Assembly (NCBI GenBank): GCA_001784555.1
Contig: MFRM01000003.1
Location: 94,578 to 158,577, forward strand
Length of the DNA stretch: 64,000 bases
Reading direction: 5' to 3'
Source of the DNA: Candidatus Melainabacteria bacterium RIFCSPHIGHO2_02_FULL_34_12
GTDB taxonomy: Bacteria > Cyanobacteriota > Vampirovibrionia > 2-02-FULL-35-15
This document shows positions 1-7,951 of the stretch, piece after piece. How positions within the stretch are numbered: position 1 is the first letter of the stretch; each line of letters opens with the position of its first letter. The translations under genes and the position numbers were made by a program. The notes under the pieces were generated by a model. That model had not been told where the DNA came from. It did not search any database and worked only from the letters and a program-made list of their open reading frames with translations.

Positions 1-51
1 TGATGTGTTACTTGTGATATTACATACAGTTGGTTCTGTAGCTGTTATCAT
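1..51 (-). CDS. Start of an unidentified gene, cut by the window edge
   Basis: Only the first 17 codons are present (MITATEPTVCNITSNTS), read leftwards and leaving the window at base 1. A Shine-Dalgarno sequence AAGGAG lies about 5 bases before the ATG. The start is 14 bases after the proS stop on the same strand, so it is probably the next gene of the proS operon. Too little is present to name a product. Confidence 0.55.
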   Translation of the reverse strand, partial: MITATEPTVCNITSNTS

Positions 52-65
52 GATTTCTCCTTCGT

Positions 66-1523
66 TCAGTACGCTTTTGCAAAAATTACTTTTTCTTTTG
101 CTTTTTTATTACAAGAGATACAATAACCTTCTTCTTGGATTTGGTCAACTGGCAATTTAAATGGTATGCATCTAATAGTAGCCTTGGTTTTTTGTTTTAA
201 AATTTCTTCACAATTTTCATTTCCACACCAAAAACAAATTAAATAACCGCCAGATTTCATTTTTTCAGTAAATTCTTTTTGATCAGTAACTGTAAATGTA
301 TTTTTATTTAAATATTCGCTTGCCTGTCTGAACAAATTTTCCTGTATCTCGGTTGACAATTTTAATAAATACTCATTTAATCCTTTTTGCTGAACATTTT
401 TTAATTTCTCACCTGTATCTCTCCTTACAATTTCAACAACATTGTTACTAATGTCTTTTGGACCCAAATTAATGCGTATTGGGACTCCTTTCATTTCCCA
501 GAAATTAAATTTCCAGCCAGGACTTAATTGCTCCCTGTCATCAATCTTCACACGAAAATCTTTACTTAAATTATTTAAAATTTCTTTACATTTATCCAAC
601 ACCATTTCTTTATCTGGTTGTTCTTTATATATAGGTACTATAACAATCTGAACCGGTGCAATTTTAGGAGGAAGCTTTAGTCCTTTTTCATCATGATGTG
701 TCATGATTACAGCACCAATTAGCCTGGTGGAAACTCCCCAGCTTGTCTGATGAACATGTTGAAGCTGTCCGTTTTGATCCTGAAATTTTGTATCAAATGC
801 TTTTGCAAAGTTTTGCCCTAAATAATGAGATGTGCCCATTTGAAGTGATTTACCATCTTTCATAAGACCTTCAATACAATAAGTAGTAACTGCTCCGGCA
901 AATCTTTGATTTTCAGTTTTTATTCCATCCATTACTGGAATTGCCAGAATTGTTTCGCTTAAAGTTTTGTAAACATTAAGCATTTTCAATGTCTCTTCTT
1001 CTGCTTCTTCTTTTGTAACATGTGCTGTATGGCCTTCCTGCCAGAGGAACTCGGTAGTTCTTAGAAAAAGCCTGGTTCTCATTTCCCATCTGACAATATT
1101 TGCCCACTGATTAATAAGCATGGGCAAATCACGGTAAGACTGAATCCACTTACTGAACATATGATTAATTATGGTTTCTGATGTAGGTCTTATTACAAGT
1201 TTTTCTTCAAGTTCTTTTCCACCGCCATAAGTTACTACTGCACATTCAGGAGCAAAACCTTCTACATGTTCTTTTTCTTTCTGTAAAAAACTTTCAGGAA
1301 TAAATAAAGGAAAGTATGCATTCTGGTGCCCGGTATCTTTTATCATTTTGTCCAGAGTAGATTGAATTAATTCCCATATGGCATAGCCATAAGGTCTTAT
1401 TACCATGCAGCCTTTTACCGGTGAATAATCTGCAAGTTCAGCCTCAAGAGCAAGTTTGGCTAGTAAACTTTCGCCTTGATCGAGATCTTTTTCAGCTATC
1501 TCAGTGTTTTCTGTTTTTGGCAT
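66..1523 (-). CDS. proS: Prolyl-tRNA synthetase, archaeal/eukaryotic-like type
   Basis: Charges tRNA-Pro with proline in the cytoplasm. The 485-residue protein has the class II synthetase core: RPTSE near residue 112, the motif 2 region FLRTTEFLWQEGHTAH near 153-168, then an anticodon-binding domain. It ends with a cysteine-containing domain (Cys430, Cys433, Cys468, Cys471) and the terminal Ala-Tyr typical of the short ProRS form found in archaea, eukaryotes and some bacteria. The editing (INS) domain of the usual long bacterial form is absent. The ATG overlaps the stop of the preceding 42-codon gene by one base (TAATG), so translation is probably coupled. Confidence 0.95.
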   Translation of the reverse strand: MPKTENTEIAEKDLDQGESLLAKLALEAELADYSPVKGCMVIRPYGYAIWELIQSTLDKMIKDTGHQNAYFPLFIPESFLQKEKEHVEGFAPECAVVTYGGGKELEEKLVIRPTSETIINHMFSKWIQSYRDLPMLINQWANIVRWEMRTRLFLRTTEFLWQEGHTAHVTKEEAEEETLKMLNVYKTLSETILAIPVMDGIKTENQRFAGAVTTYCIEGLMKDGKSLQMGTSHYLGQNFAKAFDTKFQDQNGQLQHVHQTSWGVSTRLIGAVIMTHHDEKGLKLPPKIAPVQIVIVPIYKEQPDKEMVLDKCKEILNNLSKDFRVKIDDREQLSPGWKFNFWEMKGVPIRINLGPKDISNNVVEIVRRDTGEKLKNVQQKGLNEYLLKLSTEIQENLFRQASEYLNKNTFTVTDQKEFTEKMKSGGYLICFWCGNENCEEILKQKTKATIRCIPFKLPVDQIQEEGYCISCNKKAKEKVIFAKAY

Positions 1524-1651
1524 TAATGCTTATGAGATTTTTTTTTCTCTTCGTCTCGTTTTGGTTTAATAGAAAATTCATAGTTAATATAATATGTGCC
1601 TAGCAAAAAACCAAGTAGCACAATTAATCCTCCCACAAAACTTAACGTCAT
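1523..1651 (-). CDS. Small single-span membrane protein, 42 aa
   Basis: Begins MTLSFVGGLIVLLGFLLG, one hydrophobic helix, followed by a very basic tail (KPKRDEEKKKSHKH). Its ATG overlaps the stop of the upstream 74-residue gene (ATGA) and its stop overlaps the proS ATG (TAATG). The three genes are thus linked by overlaps. The arrangement and the helix-plus-lysine-tail design recur in the 39-residue gene at 7832-7951. No family was recognised. Confidence 0.6.
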   Translation of the reverse strand: MTLSFVGGLIVLLGFLLGTYYINYEFSIKPKRDEEKKKSHKH

Positions 1652-1872
1652 TTTTCATCTCCTTTATGTAATATATCATATCCTTCTTTAATCAGACTAA
1701 AACCAATTACAGACAGTAAAAGAGAAATAGTTGTAAGCATAGCAAGTGTAAGTATGTCATAGTATTTCCCCAGATATACAACATCAAAAAAGAATCTTCC
1801 ACTTGGCGCAAAAAAAGCTAAGCCTAAAATTCTTTTTGTATCTGATTTATATTTTATTGAATCTAAAGCCAT
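1648..1872 (-). CDS. Small two-span membrane protein, 74 aa (paralogue of the 7951-8157 gene)
   Basis: Starting at ATG 1872 the protein begins MALDSIKYKS and has hydrophobic segments around residues 15-33 and 42-62. It aligns residue for residue from the start with the protein at 7951-8157: ILGLAFFAPSG here matches NLGFAFLAPIG there. Both are followed by an overlapping gene for a helix-plus-lysine-tail peptide. A TTG at 1887 could extend it, but the paralogue alignment and the promoter position favour 1872. Function unknown; a small membrane complex is only a guess. Confidence 0.65.
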   Translation of the reverse strand: MALDSIKYKSDTKRILGLAFFAPSGRFFFDVVYLGKYYDILTLAMLTTISLLLSVIGFSLIKEGYDILHKGDEK

Positions 1873-1878
1873 ATGCCG

Positions 1879-1884
1879 ATTATA
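1879..1884 (-). promoter_or_regulatory. Possible -10 box (TATAAT), leaderless start
   Basis: A perfect TATAAT on the minus strand ends 7 bases before the ATG at 1872. Transcription would therefore begin at or next to the A of the start codon. No convincing -35 box is seen at 16-18 bases, and there is no Shine-Dalgarno sequence before this ATG. This fits a leaderless message but does not prove one. Confidence 0.35.
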
Positions 1885-1911
1885 CAAAACAAAATCCTTA
1901 ATTTTCTACAA

Positions 1912-1945
1912 GGTAATTACTGTATTGATGATACTTTGGGTTACA
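1912..1945. repeat. TGTAACC..GTATC hairpin, copy 1 (degenerate)
   Basis: On the minus strand it reads TGTAACCCAAAGTATC, a short loop, then a weaker partner containing ATAC and TTAC. It lies between the end of mrp and the start of the 74-residue gene. The same arms recur at 8198-8244 and 48234-48278. Confidence 0.55.
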
Positions 1946-1968
1946 TTAGAAATTCTTTATGAAAAATC

Positions 1969-3033
1969 TTAAATAGCAATCACTGGCTGCTTGGCATTTA
2001 TCGTAGTTACAGAAGCACTGGCTGCAATTTTACCTGCTACTTCTTTAAATGTTTTTGAAATTTCATGCTCAGGATTTACTGCACAAATAGGCTTACCTGA
2101 ATCTCCACCTTCTCTTACCTTAAGTTCAATTGGTATTCTTCCTAAAAACGGCACATTTAAATTCTTTGCTGCTTTTTCTCCGCCGCCATAACTGAATATT
2201 TCTGTTCTTTCATCACACTTCGGGCAGATAAAGTAACTCATGTTTTCAACTACGCCTAGAATAGGTACTTTCATCTGCTTAAACATGTTTACTGATTTTC
2301 TGGAATCAAGAAGTGCAACATCCTGAGGTGTGGTAACTATTACTCCACCAGCCAAAGGCACTGCCTGACAAATAGTAAGCTGGGCATCACCAGTTCCAGG
2401 AGGAAGATCTACAAGTAAATAATCCAGCTCTCCCCAAATAACATCTCTTAAAAATTGTTTTATTACTCCATCCAGCATAGGTCCGCGCCAGACAACTGGC
2501 TGGTCAGGAGGAACAAGTACCCCCATTGAAATATATTTAATTCCATAGTTTTCCTTAGGAATAATTTTTGCGTTTTCTACTTTCGGTGGTTCTTGTGATC
2601 CCATCATAATAGGAACATTGGGACCTGTTATATCTGCATCCAGAAGCCCGACTTTTGCTCCCATCTGTGAAAGAGCAATTGCCACATTTACTGAAACAGT
2701 GGTTTTCCCGACTCCACCTTTACCTGAGCTAATTGCAATAATCTGATTTATTCCTTTTAGTGCTTCTTTTCCCTGAGCACCATGTTTACGTACTTCGCCT
2801 GTCATATTAATTTTTATATTTTCAGGCTTAAACCCAACAGCACTAACGGCTTTTTTACAATCTTCTTCTATAATTGTCTTTAACGGACATGCAGGTGTGG
2901 TAAGCACAACGGTAAAAGATACTTTGTCGCCTTCAATTTTTATGTCACGCACCATATTTAAAGAAACAAGATCTTGATTTAATTCCGGATCATTTACTTT
3001 TCCAAGCGCCTGTTTTACTTTCTCAATGTTCAT
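1969..3033 (-). CDS. mrp: Mrp/ApbC family P-loop ATPase (Fe-S cluster carrier)
   Basis: A cytoplasmic ATPase of the Mrp/NBP35 family that carries iron-sulfur clusters to target proteins. The N-terminal ~85 residues are a MIP18 (DUF59) domain with the family's TTPACPL signature. The deviant Walker A SGKGGVGKTT is at about 103-112, then a Walker B-like VDLPPGTGD and the CPKC pair that binds the bridging cluster. 354 residues is normal for the fused form. I chose the ATG at 3033 rather than the TTG one codon earlier. The gene stands alone, followed by a hairpin at 1912-1945. Confidence 0.93.
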   Translation of the reverse strand: MNIEKVKQALGKVNDPELNQDLVSLNMVRDIKIEGDKVSFTVVLTTPACPLKTIIEEDCKKAVSAVGFKPENIKINMTGEVRKHGAQGKEALKGINQIIAISSGKGGVGKTTVSVNVAIALSQMGAKVGLLDADITGPNVPIMMGSQEPPKVENAKIIPKENYGIKYISMGVLVPPDQPVVWRGPMLDGVIKQFLRDVIWGELDYLLVDLPPGTGDAQLTICQAVPLAGGVIVTTPQDVALLDSRKSVNMFKQMKVPILGVVENMSYFICPKCDERTEIFSYGGGEKAAKNLNVPFLGRIPIELKVREGGDSGKPICAVNPEHEISKTFKEVAGKIAASASVTTINAKQPVIAI

Positions 3034-3124
3034 CAATATTCAATAATAACATTTATAGAGACTTAGTAACTATGTCTCTACTACAAGCGTTGATTCATGG
3101 TGATATTACTAAAACAAAAATTTA

Positions 3125-3211
3125 TTAGCTAATTGATCTAAATACACCAATTACAATTGCCATTATTACTATGAATCCGTGAAGTCCAAATTTTTCAATT
3201 ACGTTTTGCAT
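3125..3211 (-). CDS. Possible micro-protein, 28 aa, membrane-spanning
   Basis: Reads MQNVIEKFGLHGFIVIMAIV and eight more residues: a short amphipathic start and one hydrophobic stretch. A purine-rich AGTAGGA lies about 9 bases before the ATG. It sits alone in the gap between asd and mrp. Length and context do not prove it is translated; it is listed because start, RBS and hydrophobic design agree. Confidence 0.35.
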   Translation of the reverse strand: MQNVIEKFGLHGFIVIMAIVIGVFRSIS

Positions 3212-3328
3212 AAAATTTTCCTACTACTATATTTATAAAGATATTTCTTTAAGAACTTGATAAGTAACCTGAAAATCTTATACCCGCTGTTACAGTGGTT
3301 TTAACTGATTCTTAACCTTAACCAAATA

Positions 3329-3356
3329 GTAGAGGCGTTGCGCGCAACGCCTCTAC
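3329..3356. repeat. 28-base palindrome, intergenic, perfect
   Basis: Left half GTAGAGGCGTTGCG, right half its exact reverse complement. It lies 8 bases beyond the asd stop codon. It is one of the cleanest copies and helps define the family: ends GTAG[A/G]GGC, variable centre. Confidence 0.9.
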
Positions 3357-3364
3357 TGCAAACA

Positions 3365-4408
3365 TTAATTTTTCTTGCTAAGCAAAAGAGATTCTTTTAG
3401 CAATACCTCTGCAATTCTTACTGCATTCAGCGCTGCACCTATTCGTAAATTATCAGCTACTATCCAGAGATTAAAAGTGTTTGGATTAGATTTATCTTCC
3501 CTTATACGTCCGACATAAACAGGATCTGTTCCTGCAATATCAATTGCCATGGGATATTTCTCAGAGGATGGATCATCAATAATTTCAATTAGAGGCATTG
3601 CACGCAATGCCCTTACAATGTCATCGCGAGATATTTGTTTTTCAAACTCTACATTCACGCTTTCGCTATGACCGATATAAACCGGCACACGTACTGCCGT
3701 ACAGGTAATTTTTAAATTTGGTAAGCCTAAGATTTTTCTTGATTCATTAATTACTTTTATTTCTTCTTTCGTATACCCATCATCAGAAAAAACATCTATA
3801 TGAGGGATGACATTAAATGCAAATTTTCTGTTTGTTGAGACGTTGCACGCAACGTCTTTACCTTGCAAGATATTTTTTGATTGCTCTGTAAGTTCATCCA
3901 TGGCTGCTTTTCCAGCACCTGAAACGCTTTGATAAGTGCTAACTATTACTCTTTTTAATCCTGCAAGATCTTGAAGAACTTTTAAAGGTGGCATAAGCTG
4001 TGCTGTCGTACAGTTTGGATTTGCAATTATGCCTTTGTGTTTTTTTAGATCATGGTTATTTACACCTGCAACTACAAGTGGCACATCAGGATCCATGCGA
4101 TATGCAGAGCTATTATCCACTACCACTGCACCAGATTTCACTGCATGCGGGACAAGTTCTTTACTTATCGTTCCACCTGCTGATGCTAAAACCAGATCAA
4201 TACCATTAAAGCTGTCTTTAGTAGCAAGCTCAACAGTGTATTCTTTTTCTTTAAATTTTACTTTCGTTCCGGCAGATTTTTTACTGGCAAGAAGTTTTAG
4301 ATTTTTAATCGGAAAATTTTTCTCTTCAAGAACTTCAAGAAATTTACGACCTACATTGCCTGTGGCTCCCAAGATAGCAAGATTTACGCCTGATTCATTA
4401 TTCACCAT
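3365..4408 (-). CDS. asd: Aspartate-semialdehyde dehydrogenase
   Basis: Reduces aspartyl phosphate to aspartate semialdehyde, the entry to lysine/diaminopimelate, threonine and methionine synthesis. The NADP-binding GATGNVGRKFLEVL is near residues 14-27 and the catalytic cysteine is in NPNCTTAQL near residue 133. 347 residues is the usual length. A degenerate palindrome copy (3834-3861) adds the in-frame segment KDVACNVSTN. It is divergent from dapA across 121 bases; together with RNase J this recalls the asd-dapA-rnjB grouping of Bacillus, here with asd inverted. Confidence 0.95.
   Translation of the reverse strand: MVNNESGVNLAILGATGNVGRKFLEVLEEKNFPIKNLKLLASKKSAGTKVKFKEKEYTVELATKDSFNGIDLVLASAGGTISKELVPHAVKSGAVVVDNSSAYRMDPDVPLVVAGVNNHDLKKHKGIIANPNCTTAQLMPPLKVLQDLAGLKRVIVSTYQSVSGAGKAAMDELTEQSKNILQGKDVACNVSTNRKFAFNVIPHIDVFSDDGYTKEEIKVINESRKILGLPNLKITCTAVRVPVYIGHSESVNVEFEKQISRDDIVRALRAMPLIEIIDDPSSEKYPMAIDIAGTDPVYVGRIREDKSNPNTFNLWIVADNLRIGAALNAVRIAEVLLKESLLLSKKN
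3834..3861. repeat. 28-base palindrome inside asd, degenerate
   Basis: The core GACGTTGC-AC-GCAACGTC is intact; the outer ends have drifted from GTAGAG/CTCTAC. It is read in frame by asd. Confidence 0.7.
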
Positions 4409-4529
4409 ATAGGTATATTACAATAAAATAACCCTGTAGCAACCTACATTTTGAAGAATATGATTTTAATTCTAAACAAAACATAAAATTCATTGACGAT
4501 TGTTTCAAATCAATATATATTAATTTCAT

Positions 4530-5444
4530 ATGCAAAACCCATTTGGTCAAGTTTTAACAGCAATGATCACACCTTTTTGTAGAGGCGAGGTAACCTCGCC
4601 TCTACAAATAGATTATGAAGGCACTGAAAAATTAATTGACCATTTAATTAAGACTGGAACAGACACAATCATAGTTGCTGGCACTACAGGTGAAAGTCCT
4701 ACCTTATCTCATGAAGAAGAAAGAGAACTTTGCAAATTTGTACAAAAAACTACGGGCAAAAAAATTAAAATAATTCTAGGTGCAGGTTCTAATTCCACAG
4801 CAACTGCAATTGAATCCACAAAAGAAGCAGAAAAATTAGGCGTAGATGGAGTACTTTCTGTAGTTCCTTATTACAACAAACCAAATCAAAGAGGACTTAT
4901 TGAACATTTTAGTCAGATTGCAAAGTCTACAAGTCTGCCAATTATTTTGTATAACATTCCAGGTCGTACTGGAATAAATATGGAGCCTCAAACAGCAGCA
5001 GAACTTGTCAGTAAATTTAAAAATATAATTGGATATAAAGATGCTACAGGTAATCTGGAAAATACCAGCCAAGTAATACAATTAGCACCAAAAGGATTCC
5101 TTATATATAGCGGGGATGACAGCTTAACCCTTCCAATGTTATCTATAGGAGCTGTTGGTGTTATAAGCGTAGCCAGTCATATTGTTGGAAATGAAATTAA
5201 GGATATGATAAATTCTTTCTTTACGGGTAAAATAGATAAAGCAAAAGAGATTCATAACAAACTTTTTCCTTTATTTAAAGCATTATTTAAGGCACCAAAT
5301 CCTACATGTATAAAAGCAGCACTGGAAATAAAAGGAATATGCAAATCAGATTTAAGATTGCCACTTGTAAAATTAACTGAAAAAGAATTAGCTGAATTAA
5401 AAATGGTGATTGAAAAAATAGAAAATCAATTAATCAAGGCATAA
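4530..5444 (+). CDS. dapA: 4-hydroxy-tetrahydrodipicolinate synthase
   Basis: Condenses aspartate semialdehyde with pyruvate, the first committed step to lysine and diaminopimelate. Family marks are GTTGESPTL near residue 51, the catalytic tyrosine in YNIPGRTG (Tyr141) and the Schiff-base lysine in GYKDATG (Lys170). The 304-residue protein is slightly longer than usual because a palindrome at 4579-4605 encodes ten extra residues (about 17-26, CRGEVTSPLQ) near the N-terminus, where close relatives have a short loop. No clear Shine-Dalgarno sequence precedes the ATG. Confidence 0.95.
   Translation: MQNPFGQVLTAMITPFCRGEVTSPLQIDYEGTEKLIDHLIKTGTDTIIVAGTTGESPTLSHEEERELCKFVQKTTGKKIKIILGAGSNSTATAIESTKEAEKLGVDGVLSVVPYYNKPNQRGLIEHFSQIAKSTSLPIILYNIPGRTGINMEPQTAAELVSKFKNIIGYKDATGNLENTSQVIQLAPKGFLIYSGDDSLTLPMLSIGAVGVISVASHIVGNEIKDMINSFFTGKIDKAKEIHNKLFPLFKALFKAPNPTCIKAALEIKGICKSDLRLPLVKLTEKELAELKMVIEKIENQLIKA
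4579..4605. repeat. Palindrome inside dapA, perfect, 27 bases
   Basis: GTAGAGGCGAGGT, a central A, then the exact reverse complement. This odd-centred copy is a multiple of three and is read in frame as part of dapA. Confidence 0.9.
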
Positions 5445-5452
5445 ACAGATTT

Positions 5453-5482
5453 CCCGCCACAGGCGGGTCCGCCTAGGGCGGA
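5453..5482. repeat. Double GC-rich hairpin after dapA
   Basis: Two adjacent short palindromes, CCCGCCACAGGCGGG and TCCGCCTAGGGCGGA, begin 8 bases past the dapA stop and are followed by AAAAAA. They are GC-rich against an AT-rich background and differ from the 28-base family. They may end dapA transcription or be a separate dispersed repeat. Confidence 0.6.
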
Positions 5483-5531
5483 AAAAACCGGAAAATTCCA
5501 TCAACATCTGTGTTGATATCGGTAATTAAAT

Positions 5532-5561
5532 GTAGGGGCATACCAATGTGTTTGCCCAGTG
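5532..5561 (+). repeat. 30-base variant palindrome upstream of RNase J
   Basis: Begins GTAGGGGCATACCA and continues ATGTGTTTGCCC. It shares the ATGTGTTTGCCC half with the copies at 14866-14895 and 34214-34243, so the three form a subfamily. All three lie at gene boundaries. Confidence 0.7.
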
Positions 5562-5572
5562 AAACAAAAAAG

Positions 5573-5598
5573 TTTGGGCTTGCTACAGCAAGCCCAAA
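5573..5598. repeat. 12-bp hairpin in the RNase J leader
   Basis: TTTGGGCTTGCT, loop AC, then its exact reverse complement, ending 19 bases before the RNase J ATG. The GAGGG Shine-Dalgarno follows at once. RNase J messages are autoregulated in some bacteria, so a leader hairpin here could matter, but that is inference. The centre TTGCT also occurs in the palindrome at 47958. Confidence 0.6.
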
Positions 5599-5617
5599 AA
5601 GAGGGAAACAATAAACA

Positions 5618-7405
5618 ATGACTAAGAATCCAGCAAATACCGAAGAAAAAAAAATCCGCAAAGTAATAAAGCGTGGTGATGACACAGTAGTAGTTACCAA
5701 AGGTGAAACCAGCTTAAACGGACATGTACCAATAGTCCCCGGATCAAAAGTAAAAGTTATTCCTCTGGGCGGAATGTGTGAAATTGGAAAGAATACCTGG
5801 ATTATTGAATATGAAGATGAAATGGTTCTTATAGATGGCGGACTTGCATTCCCTTCAGATGCCATGCCTGGCGTCGAAATAGTTCTGCCTGACATAAGTT
5901 ATCTGGTTCAAAACAAAAATAAAATTAAAGGACAAGTTATTACTCACGGACATGAAGATCATATTGGCGGGATTGTGCCTATGCTGAAACAATTTGACAT
6001 TCCAATAATTTATGGTCCGTCACTGGCAATAGGACTTCTGGAAGAAAAACTAAAAGATGCACAGCTTTCTGACAGAACATCTCTTCATAAAGGAAGACCA
6101 AGACAAACTTTTAAAATTGGTTCTCTTGCATTTACTTATACAAGGAATACCCACTCCATAGCTGATAGTTTTTGTCTTATAATTCATACTCCATGCGGAA
6201 AAATTGTTCATTCAGGAGATTTTAAATTTGATTTTACTCCTGTAGATGGAGAGTTTTTTGATGTTTATACCCTAGCAAAAGCTAGTGAAGAAGGAGTTTT
6301 ACTTTTAATTAGTGACAGTACAAATGTGGAGAGAGAAGGATATACTCCGTCTGAAAGATCTGTATATGGAAGACTTGAAGAAGAATTTAACAAAGCTCCA
6401 GGGCGAATAATAATTACTACATTTGCATCACAAGTTCATAGAATAAGACAAATACTTGATATCTGCATTAAAGCAAATAAAAAAGTTGCAATTTTCGGGC
6501 GTTCAATGCTTCTACTTGCAACTATTTCAAGAGAGCTTGGACACATGAAATTTCCAGATGGACTTTTGGTAAACCTGGAAGATTTAAATAAATTGCCCGA
6601 TGAAAGGACTGTGATTCTTACTACAGGTTCACAGGGTGAACCGCTTTCAGCACTTACAAGAATGGCATTTGATGAACACAGACAGGTAACCATTCAGCCT
6701 AAAGACACTGTAATTATTTCCGCTACACCGATTCCTGGGAATGAAAGAGCAGTAGCAAATGTTGTAAATGCCTTAAGCGCTAAAGGTGCCCATGTAGTTT
6801 ATGGCAGAGAATCAGGTGTACACGTTTCAGGTCATGCCTGCCGCGAAGAACAAAGAATGCTTTTAAATATTGTAAAACCAAAATATTTCCTTCCTGCTCA
6901 CGGTGAATACCGAATGCTTGTGCTGCATGGAAATGTAGGCGTGGAATGCGGTGTAGATCCAAAAAATGTTTTTCTAATGGAAAACGGTGATGTGCTTGAA
7001 CTTACAAGCGAATCAGCAAAATTAAACGGTCAGGTTCCGGCAGGAATAATTATGGTAGATAGTACACGCGTGGGCGATGTAGATGAACATATTATTGAAC
7101 AAAGGCATAAGCTGGCATCTGAAGGATTGCTTAGTATTTTACTTACTATAAAAGATAAAAAATCTCTGGCAGAGCCTATTATTGAAGCTAAGGGACTGGT
7201 CTTAGCACAAGAAGACAATACTCATGGACAGTTTATAAATGATGCAAAGAAAATGGTGATTAAAACTATAAGTGATTTCTTTGAAAAAAACGAAAAAGAT
7301 ATAGAAAAATTAAAAGAAAAGGTTAAAGCTGAATTAATAAAACTAGTTCATGCAGAGCTTAAAAGGGAACCTTTACTTCAGGTTATTATACTAGAATCTA
7401 AATAA
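5618..7405 (+). CDS. rnj: Ribonuclease J
   Basis: Metallo-beta-lactamase/beta-CASP nuclease that combines endonuclease and 5'-3' exonuclease activity in mRNA decay and rRNA maturation. The zinc-binding HGHEDHIGG lies near residue 110, later metal ligands are in HSGDFKFD, and the beta-CASP and C-terminal domains follow (PAHGEYRML). About 45 basic, probably disordered residues precede the usual start of the fold. 595 residues is otherwise normal. It follows dapA, a neighbourhood also known in Bacillus (dapA-rnjB). No palindrome interrupts the coding region. Confidence 0.95.
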   Translation: MTKNPANTEEKKIRKVIKRGDDTVVVTKGETSLNGHVPIVPGSKVKVIPLGGMCEIGKNTWIIEYEDEMVLIDGGLAFPSDAMPGVEIVLPDISYLVQNKNKIKGQVITHGHEDHIGGIVPMLKQFDIPIIYGPSLAIGLLEEKLKDAQLSDRTSLHKGRPRQTFKIGSLAFTYTRNTHSIADSFCLIIHTPCGKIVHSGDFKFDFTPVDGEFFDVYTLAKASEEGVLLLISDSTNVEREGYTPSERSVYGRLEEEFNKAPGRIIITTFASQVHRIRQILDICIKANKKVAIFGRSMLLLATISRELGHMKFPDGLLVNLEDLNKLPDERTVILTTGSQGEPLSALTRMAFDEHRQVTIQPKDTVIISATPIPGNERAVANVVNALSAKGAHVVYGRESGVHVSGHACREEQRMLLNIVKPKYFLPAHGEYRMLVLHGNVGVECGVDPKNVFLMENGDVLELTSESAKLNGQVPAGIIMVDSTRVGDVDEHIIEQRHKLASEGLLSILLTIKDKKSLAEPIIEAKGLVLAQEDNTHGQFINDAKKMVIKTISDFFEKNEKDIEKLKEKVKAELIKLVHAELKREPLLQVIILESK

Positions 7406-7458
7406 GGAATTAATAATTCCCTGATAAAAGAACAACCAAAAGGGTATTAAATAATTAA

Positions 7459-7701
7459 GTGAACATTGCAGAATTAAAACGCGCCAATATACATGAAATT
7501 GATGTCAGTGAACTTCCTGACTATAAAATTATCGGGAAATTGCTTCTAGAACAAACCATAAAATCTCCTGGCGACATAATTATTATAGATGAGAAAAGCT
7601 ATATTACCGTAGAAAAGGTTCATCATTACTATTATGACGGTGTAAAATACCAATTCGCTAAAATGACATTCATAGTAAGATCTTTAGAAAGATTTTGCTG
7701 A
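7459..7701 (+). CDS. Hypothetical protein, 80 aa
   Basis: Starts with GTG and encodes MNIAELKRANIHEIDVSELP followed by a mixed beta-rich sequence with an HHYYYDG patch. There is no signal peptide or membrane span. It follows RNase J by 53 bases on the same strand and is followed by a terminator hairpin at 7810-7830. No family was recognised. Confidence 0.55.
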   Translation: MNIAELKRANIHEIDVSELPDYKIIGKLLLEQTIKSPGDIIIIDEKSYITVEKVHHYYYDGVKYQFAKMTFIVRSLERFC

Positions 7702-7746
7702 TATCTTCAATGTATAGAACTTACTTAAAGATCATATTAATCCAAA

Positions 7747-7815
7747 TGTCACCCTGAGAGTTAGCGAAGGGCCTCATTACGTTCAAAGGTCCTTCGCCTT
7801 TGGCTCAGGACGACA
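7747..7815. repeat. 69-base inverted-repeat element
   Basis: Outer arms TGTCACCCTGAG and CTCAGGACGACA pair at 10 of 12 positions, and inner arms GCGAAGG and CCTTCGC pair exactly. It belongs to the widespread kind of TGTCACCCTGAG..CTCAGGATGACA dispersed repeats, distinct from the 28-base palindromes. It sits between two convergent genes. Confidence 0.65.
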
Positions 7816-7830
7816 CTTCGTGTCGTTTTT
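7810..7830 (+). terminator. Intrinsic terminator
   Basis: ACGACAC, loop TTC, GTGTCGT, then TTTT. It ends transcription of the 80-residue gene and possibly RNase J, and shares its left arm with the edge of the 69-base element. Confidence 0.7.
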
Positions 7831-7831
7831 G

Positions 7832-7951
7832 TTAGCTTTTTTTTTCTTTTTTATTTCGCTTGTTCATATCATAAGCTATTGCACCAAGTGTAATAAACAA
7901 TGGGATGAAAAATCCTGCCATTAGCATAATTAATTGTTGTTCTTGATTCAT
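7832..7951 (-). CDS. Small single-span membrane protein, 39 aa
   Basis: Begins MNQEQQLIMLMAGFFIPLF, one hydrophobic helix, and ends NKRNKKEKKS, a basic tail. Its ATG overlaps the stop of the 68-residue gene by one base (TAATG). This is the second copy of the two-gene design seen at 1523-1872. Function unknown. Confidence 0.6.
   Translation of the reverse strand: MNQEQQLIMLMAGFFIPLFITLGAIAYDMNKRNKKEKKS

Larger units (their letters stand above)
3034..3364. other. Gap between asd and mrp
   Basis: This 331-base stretch holds the possible 28-codon gene at 3125-3211 and a perfect copy of the 28-base palindrome at 3329-3356, placed just after the asd stop where it could act as a transcription end. 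Nothing else recognisable was seen. Confidence 0.6.

Noticed and set aside
4029..4412. Long frame on the strand opposite asd
   Set aside because: It is an antisense shadow of a well-supported gene, with no ribosome site and no recognisable protein features.
5573..5598. RNase J leader hairpin as a terminator
   Set aside because: On the plus strand it is followed by A residues, not T; on the minus strand a T run follows but no gene reads into it.
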